Shown one piece after another: positions 9,968 through 17,322 of a stretch of 64,000 bases of DNA; within the stretch, counting starts at the first letter, position 1; each line of letters starts with the position of its first letter. Under the pieces are notes generated by a model. That model saw only the letters and a program-made list of their open reading frames with translations, made no database searches and had not been told where the DNA came from. A program made the position numbers and the translations under genes. Origin of the DNA: Candidatus Undinarchaeales archaeon (GTDB taxonomy: Archaea; SpSt-1190; JASMDC01); NCBI GenBank assembly GCA_030753015.1, contig JASMDC010000012.1:1-64000 (forward strand), written 5' to 3'.

Positions 9968-11802
9968 TGCGCGCGCGACCGTGGACAGGCATCGGCCGGC
10001 GACGAGGCCAGGTCAGCCATATCGCCCTCCTCGGCATATCCTTGGCCGTGCTGATCATCGTGTTCCTCTTCCTCCGCTGGGGACGAGCGGAGCGCCAAGC
10101 GCGGACCATCGCCAGGGCAGGGACCGCGGCCGTGGACGATGCGCGGGACCTCGCTGAGATCGTGGAGAGCGCCCTGCGCGATGCCGTGGAGGAGGCGACC
10201 TACGAGCTCGGCCGCCATGGCGGCTATACTGCCGCGACCCTCCCGGGACCGACTGTCGGTGAGCGTCCCGTGTTCTTCCTCGGTGGACGGATGATACTCT
10301 TCCCGTCGGTTCGTGTCATGGAACAGCTGTTGGGACAAGAGGCGACCCGACGGTTGGGAGCACGGCTCGATGCTGTGCGCGCGGACGCGAACGGCACAAT
10401 CTCGTTCGGCGCCCCGCTGGTCACTGTCAAACTCAATGAGAACTCGGTGGAAGCGTCGCTGGAGCTGACCTACACATTGAACGCCGAGGGGGGGACCGCA
10501 CGCTCCGTGGAGGATATGAGCGTCGTCCTCGATCTCAGGCTGCGGGCCCTCTGGTCACGGGCGAAGGCCTATCTCGAGGCCTATGCGCGGGAGCGGTACA
10601 TGGAGCGGTCATTGCTGTCCGGTATAATCAACGACGAGCGCATCCCGAGCCCACCGGGGGGGCCGGGCGAGACCATGTCGTGCAGAAAGCGGAAGGTCCT
10701 GGCGACCGGGGGCGGGATGGCAGAACCCTTCTCGGAGAACGCCAGACTGTCCGTGGCCCGGGAGCTCCAACGGATACGCGAGGCCGCCGCCGACGAACGC
10801 GAGATCGAGTGGTCCATGCGCCTGACCTCGGAACGTGTCAACATGACCTTCCTGGCCAATCCTGGCACGCCCCTGAAGAGCAACGATACGATCGAGTACA
10901 TAGCAGTTCCCATCCCCTTCATCGACCGGCGTGGCGACGTAGATCCCATGTGCCTCAGCCGCTACAACGTGAGCTACACCGTCCGGTACCCCGTGATGAT
11001 GACCGTACGTGACCTCCGACCGGCGGCACGGGGCGCCCGGACCGGTGGGAGGCCGCTGGAGTTCGTGTTCGTGCTTGAGCCGTTCATGGCGGGCATCGAT
11101 CCCTTCGCCCGGCTCGGCGAGCTCTTCCCGCCCTCGGTGGATGACCTGTGCGCACCGTCCGGCCAATGCGAGATGGAACTGGCGGTCACCGGGCCGAACG
11201 ACATGCCCGTGGACGGCCGGGCGTGGCTGGACACGTGCGTGTACGGTTTCGAGAAGGGCAAGCTCGAACGGACACCGGTCCCCTGCGGTGAGCGGACCCT
11301 CATCGTCGAGGCATTGCTCCCACCAGGGCTCGGCCGATATGTGGAGCGTGTGGAGGTTGACGGGCTCCTCTCCCGTCGCATCCAGCTAGGCGCGCGTGGA
11401 AGGGTTCACGGCAGGGTGTACGTCAACGACCGGGTATGGTGCGCAGAGACGAAACGGGTGAAGGCCGAGAGCGAGCGAGCGCTCGGTTTCGTGGAGGGCG
11501 TCCCGCCGCGCGCCGTCCGCCTCCATCTCGTCCCCCTGGACGGAACCCTGGCGCTCGAGCTGTCCGCGGTCGCTGACGAGGAAGCACTGTACACCTTCCC
11601 CGAGGTGGACGCAGGTACGTACATGTTGCTGGCCCTCCCATCGACCGATGCCGCTAACCGGCCGGCATACAAGGTACGCTCCCGTGGCCTGGTCGTGACC
11701 GTGGGAATCGGGGACCTCGAGGTGCCCGTGGAGATGTACCCCCTCATCCCGGTCCACACGAGCAGGGGTTACGAGTACGTGACCCGGGTCGAGGACTGCT
11801 GA
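9967..11802 (+). CDS. Pilin-like or membrane-anchored exported protein
   Basis: The product has 611 residues. Near the N-terminus a basic GRRRGQV motif precedes a single hydrophobic helix (IALLGISLAVLIIVFLFLRWG). This matches the type III/IV-pilin-like anchors (KGQ-type) frequent in small archaeal genomes. The ectodomain has several Cys. It ends in a carboxypeptidase-regulatory-like beta domain (about 455-600; GRVHGRVYV, then LYTFPEVDAGTYML). TGATG overlap with the upstream gene indicates translational coupling. Probable role: surface-anchored component working with the two preceding secreted proteins. No catalytic motif was found. Confidence 0.75.
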   Translation: MRARPWTGIGRRRGQVSHIALLGISLAVLIIVFLFLRWGRAERQARTIARAGTAAVDDARDLAEIVESALRDAVEEATYELGRHGGYTAATLPGPTVGERPVFFLGGRMILFPSVRVMEQLLGQEATRRLGARLDAVRADANGTISFGAPLVTVKLNENSVEASLELTYTLNAEGGTARSVEDMSVVLDLRLRALWSRAKAYLEAYARERYMERSLLSGIINDERIPSPPGGPGETMSCRKRKVLATGGGMAEPFSENARLSVARELQRIREAAADEREIEWSMRLTSERVNMTFLANPGTPLKSNDTIEYIAVPIPFIDRRGDVDPMCLSRYNVSYTVRYPVMMTVRDLRPAARGARTGGRPLEFVFVLEPFMAGIDPFARLGELFPPSVDDLCAPSGQCEMELAVTGPNDMPVDGRAWLDTCVYGFEKGKLERTPVPCGERTLIVEALLPPGLGRYVERVEVDGLLSRRIQLGARGRVHGRVYVNDRVWCAETKRVKAESERALGFVEGVPPRAVRLHLVPLDGTLALELSAVADEEALYTFPEVDAGTYMLLALPSTDAANRPAYKVRSRGLVVTVGIGDLEVPVEMYPLIPVHTSRGYEYVTRVEDC

Positions 11803-11845
11803 ACCCGGCGACGCACTCTTAATCCTTTGTGCTCTTTACGGGTGT

Positions 11846-12064
11846 ATGGACCTGCGCACTCTGCTCCTCACCGAGAACGTCGGCGGATGGGACCTGTTCC
11901 TGCGTGCGCTCTTCGGGAGCGTTGCAGTGGTCGCTCTGGCCATGGACCTCGTACCAGAGGGTACCGTACGTGGGGTTGTGGGGTTCATCGCCGCCGCCTG
12001 CCTGTTCACCTCGATAATGCGCCACTGCACACCCTACGTGCTCCTTGACTACAGTACTAAGTGA
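11846..12064 (+). CDS. DUF2892-like small membrane protein
   Basis: The product has 72 residues and two hydrophobic helices. The C-terminal signature HCTPYVLLDYST resembles the C-P-x-Y-x-L-L-G pattern of the DUF2892/YgaP-tail family, membrane domains often fused or linked to rhodanese sulfur carriers. No rhodanese is adjacent. It is separated from the upstream operon by 43 bases and faces the ferric-reductase-like gene convergently. Sulfur or thiol handling is a family-level guess only. Confidence 0.6.
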   Translation: MDLRTLLLTENVGGWDLFLRALFGSVAVVALAMDLVPEGTVRGVVGFIAAACLFTSIMRHCTPYVLLDYSTK

Positions 12065-12070
12065 ACCCGC

Positions 12071-13378
12071 TCACAGCGCGAACCGTTCTGTGACCACCTG
12101 ATCGTCAGGTACGCCGAGCTCGGCCAGTGTCGTCCTGAGCGCGTCCATCATGGGCGGCGGGCCGCAGATGAAATAAGTGGGGGCTGTAAGCTCCTCGATC
12201 TCGTCGCTCAGGACGAGACCGTCGACAAAACCGTGACGCATTCCCTCGACGGTCTCTTTGGAGAGAACGTGGACCACACGCAGCCAGTCGGACCCACGCT
12301 CAATGGCGGCCAGTTCCCCGAGGAAGGCGATGTCGCCCTGGGTCCGGTTGGCATATAGCAGCAGTGTCTGCGGTTGTGTATCCCCTTCCTTATGCATGGC
12401 ACGCAGCATGCTCATCAGGGGGGTGATGCCGATACCACCGGCGATGAGGACGAAGGGACCGGGCATGCTCCTGTTGGAGAACACACCGTACGGACCTTCT
12501 ACATGGGCCATGTCTCTTCGTTCGACCTTGCCGAGAAGGGCGGTGAAGTCGCCCGACTCCTTGATCGAGAACGAGATGGTGTCCCCACCCGGGGCCGAGG
12601 CGATGGTGAAGGGATGCTCCTCCACAGGGAGATCCTCGGATGTGAACGTGAGGAAGGCGAACTGTCCCGACTCGTGGCCAAGGACGGTACCGTCCGTCGG
12701 CCGGAGGGTGATCGTGTGAACGTCGTGTGTCTCGAGCTTGTTGGCGACGACCTCGTACTCGCTGCCCGCGAACGTAATGCGCCGGACCACGTACCGGTAC
12801 ACGACCGCCGCCACGGACACCGCGGCTAATAGCAGCCACCAGGTGTAGAGGGGGCGTCCGCTCTTGATGTCGGAACCGAGGAGGAGACTGTGAGAGAGAC
12901 CGATGGCTACCAGGAGATAGGTGAGGAGATGGACGAGCCGCCAGCGCTCGTACAGGAGCCCGAGCTGCTTGCGTTTGAGCACGCTGATCCAGATTATGCC
13001 GATGATCACGGCGCCGATGACGCCGCCCAGGATGTCAGTGCCGTACATGGTATAGGGGGCCATGATGTCCCCCTTCAGGAGCTGCCTGAGGAAGAGGAGC
13101 AAGGGGTGCAGGAGCACGAACAGCGCGATGAACTTGGCGTTCGCAGAATGCCAGCGCATGATGCGGTCGAGGCCGACACCGCGTTCGAGGATGCGCCAAC
13201 GGGAGGCCAGTACGAGCTGGACCGCGATGGCCGTGAGGGCAAGGGTGCCCGCTGCTTGCCCGAGGCTGTAGATGGACGGAGGGGCTGGCTGGGGCTGTAC
13301 GGTGATGACAAGCCCTGCTCCCATGAGACACACATAGAGCAGCTTGAGCGTGGCTGCCTTGTGGTCGTCCCGGAGCAT
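12071..13378 (-). CDS. Ferric-reductase-like transmembrane flavocytochrome (FAD/NAD(P)H)
   Basis: The product has about 435 residues. The N-terminal half is a multi-span ferric-reductase-like domain with paired histidines (RWHSANAKF...LLHPLLL and RLVHLLTYL...GLSHS) placed to bind two b-type hemes. The C-terminal half is a ferredoxin-reductase module with HPFTIAS for FAD, GGIGITPLMSM for NAD(P) and CGPPPMM near the end. It should move electrons from NAD(P)H across the membrane to an external acceptor. The ORF opens at 13420, but an AT-rich CAGATATTTGAG upstream favours ATG at 13378, leaving a divergent promoter space before the GNAT gene. Acceptor unknown. Confidence 0.85.
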   Translation of the reverse strand: MLRDDHKAATLKLLYVCLMGAGLVITVQPQPAPPSIYSLGQAAGTLALTAIAVQLVLASRWRILERGVGLDRIMRWHSANAKFIALFVLLHPLLLFLRQLLKGDIMAPYTMYGTDILGGVIGAVIIGIIWISVLKRKQLGLLYERWRLVHLLTYLLVAIGLSHSLLLGSDIKSGRPLYTWWLLLAAVSVAAVVYRYVVRRITFAGSEYEVVANKLETHDVHTITLRPTDGTVLGHESGQFAFLTFTSEDLPVEEHPFTIASAPGGDTISFSIKESGDFTALLGKVERRDMAHVEGPYGVFSNRSMPGPFVLIAGGIGITPLMSMLRAMHKEGDTQPQTLLLYANRTQGDIAFLGELAAIERGSDWLRVVHVLSKETVEGMRHGFVDGLVLSDEIEELTAPTYFICGPPPMMDALRTTLAELGVPDDQVVTERFAL

Positions 13379-13431
13379 GCATCGGTCAAGGACATGAAAG
13401 CTCAAATATCTGAGCAGCATGGCCTGGGTCC

Positions 13432-13845
13432 ATGCAGCCTGTCGTACGCCCTTTCAGAGAAGAGGACATCCCCGCTCTCATAGAGATGCTCACTCTCAAC
13501 GGCCAGTACGATTACCCCGAGATCGAGGGGCCAGAGGCCATGCGACGTGTGGCCGCGTGCGATGCGGCCGTGTTCCTCGTGGCAGAGGTGGAAGGCAGGT
13601 CCGTCGGGCTCGTCCGGGCGGTGTACGACGGATCCCGGGCACTTGTCCACTTGCTCTCGGTCCATCCGGACCAGCAGGGCCGGGGCGTGGGCACGACCCT
13701 CCTCCAGGCCTGTGTCGACGAGCTGGTCCGCCGCGGAGCACCCACGGTGAGCGTAACCGTGTCCGAGGCCAGTGCGGCCTTCTGGGAGAAGGTCGGGTTC
13801 GCACGGCTCCCGGTGTTCGTCATGCTCAAGGAGGTCGAGCGATGA
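13432..13845 (+). CDS. GNAT-family N-acetyltransferase
   Basis: The product has 137 residues, normal for a single GNAT domain. The acetyl-CoA pyrophosphate loop reads QGRGVGTTLLQ at about residue 83. The beta4 strand (VHLLSVHPD) and the C-terminal SAAFWEKVGF segment are present. It is first in a tight operon with the PNPOx-like and CrtC-like genes: its TGA overlaps the next ATG (ATGA), indicating coupled translation. The substrate is not predictable. Confidence 0.88.
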   Translation: MQPVVRPFREEDIPALIEMLTLNGQYDYPEIEGPEAMRRVAACDAAVFLVAEVEGRSVGLVRAVYDGSRALVHLLSVHPDQQGRGVGTTLLQACVDELVRRGAPTVSVTVSEASAAFWEKVGFARLPVFVMLKEVER

Positions 13846-14309
13846 GACGCGCTGACCGAGAGGTCACGGACCGGGAAGAGATCGATTCAATCCTGGAACG
13901 GGCGACGGTTTGCCGGCTCGGGATGTGCGCTGATGGTAAACCGTACGTGGTACCGCTGAACTTCGGTCACAAGGACGGCCGTCTCTACTTCCATTCCGCG
14001 ACCGAGGGGAAGAAGCTCGATATCCTTCGTAGGAACGAGAAGGTCTGCTTCGAGGTGGACGTGGACACCGAGGTGATCCCCGCCCAGAGCCCGTGCGGGT
14101 GGGGGATGCGATATGCGAGCGTCATCGGGTCCGGGACCGCTTCCCTCGTAGAAAACCTTGACGAGAAACGCTCGGCGCTCGACATCATCATGGCGCATTA
14201 CGACGGTCAAGGGGCTGACTACCCCGAACCCATGCTCCGCAAGGTCACTATCATCAGGGTGGACATCGAGCACATGACTGGCAAACGTTCGAGACCAGAG
14301 GAACGCTAG
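13842..14309 (+). CDS. Pyridoxamine 5'-phosphate oxidase-like (NimA-type) FMN-binding protein
   Basis: The product has 155 residues. The N-terminal EEIDSILERATVCRLGMC and PYVVPLNFG, then LYFHSATEGKKLDILRRN, are hallmarks of split-barrel flavin reductase/NimA-like members of the PNPOx superfamily. The ORF track shows a longer frame from 13419, but that part is a shadow of the GNAT gene. The ATGA overlap at 13842 fixes the start. Likely a flavin-dependent reductase or oxidase of unknown substrate. Its stop touches the next ATG directly. Confidence 0.85.
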   Translation: MRRADREVTDREEIDSILERATVCRLGMCADGKPYVVPLNFGHKDGRLYFHSATEGKKLDILRRNEKVCFEVDVDTEVIPAQSPCGWGMRYASVIGSGTASLVENLDEKRSALDIIMAHYDGQGADYPEPMLRKVTIIRVDIEHMTGKRSRPEER

Positions 14310-15407
14310 ATGGACGATTATGCCCGTCTCTGGACGGTCCCGGACATCGATCCGAAGTGGTCGATGCGCTGGTACTGGTGGTTCTGGGTAGTGTTCCTGG
14401 ACGATCCCGCTGAGACGGCCCGTCCCCGCCAGCTCATGGTGCTGTGGACGTACAAGGAGGCGGCGACCTTGTTCAACGACATGCTCGTCCTGCCGGAGGA
14501 CGGCATCAAGAATGGGTCGGGGCGCGAGTCCTTCCCCGGCGTGGTGGCCGCCTGGTACTTCGACGGGGAGCGCATGGACCCCGAGCTGGCCTTCGAGCGG
14601 GGGACCCTTACAGCAGAGCACAATGCTGATGATCCCTGCAATGGACGCCTCTCCTTCGAGTCCGCGGTAGGTAACGAGTGTGCATTCTCAGGACAACCGA
14701 GGGACTGGCGGCTGCGCCTGCGCAATGAGAAGGTCGACGTGGACGTGTCCCTCCGCCTCGACGAGCCTGCGTCGTTTACCCGCCCGTCCCACATCCGGAA
14801 CCGCATCGTGGCAAAGAGGTTCATGTACAGCGCCCTGGAGCTCAACCGATGCACTGCGGCAGGTACCATCGACGGCGAGCAGGTGAAGGGCACAGCATAC
14901 TTCCAGCGCATCGGGCTCAACAGTCCCATGGGTCCCTGGTACTGGGGCGTGTTCCACTTCGCCGACGGATCGGTGCTCAAGTACTTCTTCCCCCACGTGT
15001 CCACCAGTGCCTTCCGCCACGATCCCGCCGAGAGGCTGCCGTGGCACGAGCGGTGGTTGCTGCCCGCGAGGCGGCAGGCGGAGTTCTACCACGCACCAAC
15101 GGACACCACCCACACCTTCTCCCGTGGTACTGTGGAGAAGGAGCTGGACGCTGATGGTCTCCCCACCTGGAGGCTGCGCGTCCATGACGACACCACGCAC
15201 CTGGACGCCACCCTGGATTCCTATGCTCGGGTTGTCTGGCGCTTCCGTCCCCATCGACCGCGACTCCCGCTCAACGACATGTACTACAACGAGTACCCCA
15301 CGCAGATTACTGCTTTCACGCTCGACGGTCCCGATGGCCGGCTGACCCTGGACGACCTCGGCCCCGGGGTGGGCAACACTGAGCATACCTGGGGCGGATT
15401 AGTGTGA
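14310..15407 (+). CDS. CrtC/tocopherol-cyclase-like lipocalin protein
   Basis: The product has 365 residues and no signal peptide or membrane span. The regular beta-strand pattern, aromatic-rich N-terminus (MRWYWWFWVVFLDDP), MGPWYWGVFHFADGS and ITAFTLDG are typical of the double-lipocalin fold of hydroxyneurosporene synthase (CrtC) and related hydrophobic-ligand enzymes. Assignment rests on fold-like patterning, not on a diagnostic motif. It is third in the GNAT/PNPOx operon and converges, five bases apart, on a CruF-like gene. A second lipocalin-like gene lies within 1 kb. Isoprenoid hydration or binding is inferred. Confidence 0.55.
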   Translation: MDDYARLWTVPDIDPKWSMRWYWWFWVVFLDDPAETARPRQLMVLWTYKEAATLFNDMLVLPEDGIKNGSGRESFPGVVAAWYFDGERMDPELAFERGTLTAEHNADDPCNGRLSFESAVGNECAFSGQPRDWRLRLRNEKVDVDVSLRLDEPASFTRPSHIRNRIVAKRFMYSALELNRCTAAGTIDGEQVKGTAYFQRIGLNSPMGPWYWGVFHFADGSVLKYFFPHVSTSAFRHDPAERLPWHERWLLPARRQAEFYHAPTDTTHTFSRGTVEKELDADGLPTWRLRVHDDTTHLDATLDSYARVVWRFRPHRPRLPLNDMYYNEYPTQITAFTLDGPDGRLTLDDLGPGVGNTEHTWGGLV

Positions 15408-15412
15408 TCCCC

Positions 15413-16297
15413 TCATGTAGCGGATGATACAGGCCCGGCCTGCCCTCGCTGTACGAGTGGCGTCAGATACGGTGTGGCAGCGGCGATGTAGAGGACGGAC
15501 CACGCCATGAGGTCGTGCTCGGCAGCGGCTGCCGCACCGGCCAGGAAGGCGAGGTGGATGAGGAGGAATAATATGCAGGGGAGCGTCACGTCCACATCCG
15601 CGCACTGCTGTCGGGCGTGGGCGTACCACACACCTGCAATGAACGTGCCGCAGGAGAGGAGCCCGACGACGGCCTTGGCGTTCACGGGACCGATCACGTT
15701 CTCTACGTCGAGGTGGAGCCAGGCCACGCCAACGGGGAGGATGAGGAGCACCGGCATGATGGCCAGGAACAGGGAGCGCATGATGACGTTCGGGAAGACG
15801 CGCTTGACGGCCCTCGACGCAGACAGGTGATTGAACAGGAAAACGATGAGGAACCATCCCAGGAAGTTGCCAAGGGGGACACCGTAGAAGCTGTTGGCGA
15901 TATTCCAGTGCCAGAGGCCCACGGCCTCCGCCAGCGGATCGAGCATGAGATCGATGTTCACCGCAAGCGCCCCCATCATGAGGAATCCGACGGTGGAACG
16001 CGGTATCTGCATGGCTTGTACGATCTCGTGGGAGATGAAGATGATGACCACCCACCCGAGCACGATGACCAGCGGCACGTCCCCGATGGGGACCGGGAAG
16101 ATCCCGTTGTAGGTGTGGGACGCAAAGAGTCTCATGGTCAGGCCCTCCATGAGGAGGCCGGCCACCGCCATGGTAAGGAAGGTGCGGATGGTGGCGTTCC
16201 TGCCGTAGGTCCTGAGGCTGCTGAGAACGGCAAGCAGGAATACCAGCGGGATCAGCCCGTAGATGAACAGAGAGTGCAACGTGGCCTCGGCGATCAT
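15413..16297 (-). CDS. CruF-like carotenoid biosynthesis membrane protein
   Basis: The product has 294 residues and about seven to eight hydrophobic segments. The central block NIDLMLDPLAEAVGLWHW followed by FYGVPLGNFLGWFL matches the conserved core of the CruF/DUF422 family, which includes bisanhydrobacterioruberin hydratase of haloarchaea. It overlaps the upstream lipocalin-like gene by four bases (ATGA), so it is co-translated with it. Predicted role: water addition to a polyisoprenoid end group in the membrane. No phytoene synthase or desaturase is in the window, so the substrate is uncertain. Confidence 0.8.
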   Translation of the reverse strand: MIAEATLHSLFIYGLIPLVFLLAVLSSLRTYGRNATIRTFLTMAVAGLLMEGLTMRLFASHTYNGIFPVPIGDVPLVIVLGWVVIIFISHEIVQAMQIPRSTVGFLMMGALAVNIDLMLDPLAEAVGLWHWNIANSFYGVPLGNFLGWFLIVFLFNHLSASRAVKRVFPNVIMRSLFLAIMPVLLILPVGVAWLHLDVENVIGPVNAKAVVGLLSCGTFIAGVWYAHARQQCADVDVTLPCILFLLIHLAFLAGAAAAAEHDLMAWSVLYIAAATPYLTPLVQRGQAGPVSSAT

Positions 16298-17322
16298 CGT
16301 CGTGCGGACCTCCGCGGATCGGGGACCACGTTGCAGTACTCGGCAAGGCCGTAGCCGGTCCGGTCCCCGCAGGTGAACACCGTGTAGCCATCGTGCAGCA
16401 CCAGGGGATACGGCTTGAATAGGAGCTTGAGCGGATTGTGCTCTCGCAAGGGGGGGATCCTGGAGATGCGCTTGACGTCCCCCTGGACCTTCAGTGTATG
16501 CGAGCCATAGCCAATGTCAAGGTCAACCTGCTTGTGAAGGCCCCGATGATCGTAGGTCGTTTCGACGTTGACATGCGTGACCGGATGGTTCACACCGTCC
16601 TTGTAGACGAATCCGGTGTAGATGTTCGTGGACCCCTTCTCCAGGCGCGAGCATTGGATGGTGAAGTCCTTGGAGAAGAACATTGTGAACAGTCGGTACC
16701 GGTCGACGAAGAGGAAGTCACGGACACCCCACGAGTGGTCCCGCTCGCCGAACCCTTCGATCTTCCGGGCGTCGCCATCGAGGGTGATCTCGCCTGTGAC
16801 CACACCGGACTGCTCGATATGGTCCAGGCCGATATCACCCCAGAAGTCCGGATCGACCTCCGATAGGAGCTGTCCGCCGTCAGTGTAGAGGTGATGGCCG
16901 AAGTGGAAGCATGGATTGATACCATCGAACGCCAGCTCGAAGGACACCGGGACCATCTTCTTCCTGGAGAGGAGCAGTCGGAGGGGGTGGGGTGGGAAGT
17001 CCTCGTTCTTGAACGCCATGAGCTCCCCTGTGTAAGAGAGTCGCCATCGCTTGAGGGGGACCTCTGCGTTCAGCTGCAGGCCTTTCAGGGAAAGGGGTCT
17101 CGGAAAACCATCAAGCGGTTCCCGCTTGATATCGACGAGGATTGTCTCCTCGTCGGGATGGAGCACCGTGGCATACTCGATCCGCTTCTGGTTGGGCCAG
17201 AGGGCCATGGTCACCAGCCCCTTGATGTTCGATGCGGGATCGAAGAAGGGGAAGAAGTGGCTCTCACGCCACAGGTGGTGGCTGTCAGGAGTGTGTAACG
17301 CCTCGTCCTTCTCGTTGATTAT
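16294..17322 (-). CDS. DUF7064-like lipocalin protein with probable ATA start codon
   Basis: The ORF track begins at ATG 17214, but the same frame continues upstream with IINEKDEALHTPDSHHLWRE and then FFPFFDPASNIKG, which looks like the normal N-terminus of this family. No ATG, GTG or TTG exists in that extension. The extension opens at ATA (17320-17322), which overlaps the upstream TAA as ATAA, preceded by the purine run GGGAGGGGG. The product would have 342 residues. Conserved features are FGERDHSWGVRDF and the terminal GYGLAEY, seen in CrtC-like double-lipocalin proteins. It is sandwiched between the PEP-synthase-like and CruF-like genes. Start-codon call is inference from frame and overlap. 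Confidence 0.7.
   Translation of the reverse strand: MINEKDEALHTPDSHHLWRESHFFPFFDPASNIKGLVTMALWPNQKRIEYATVLHPDEETILVDIKREPLDGFPRPLSLKGLQLNAEVPLKRWRLSYTGELMAFKNEDFPPHPLRLLLSRKKMVPVSFELAFDGINPCFHFGHHLYTDGGQLLSEVDPDFWGDIGLDHIEQSGVVTGEITLDGDARKIEGFGERDHSWGVRDFLFVDRYRLFTMFFSKDFTIQCSRLEKGSTNIYTGFVYKDGVNHPVTHVNVETTYDHRGLHKQVDLDIGYGSHTLKVQGDVKRISRIPPLREHNPLKLLFKPYPLVLHDGYTVFTCGDRTGYGLAEYCNVVPDPRRSARR

Noticed and set aside
13419-14309. 296-residue plus ORF covering GNAT and PNPOx genes
   Set aside because: Its first two thirds are the GNAT gene read in another frame. Only the part from 13842 is real, as shown by the ATGA overlap and PNPOx motifs.
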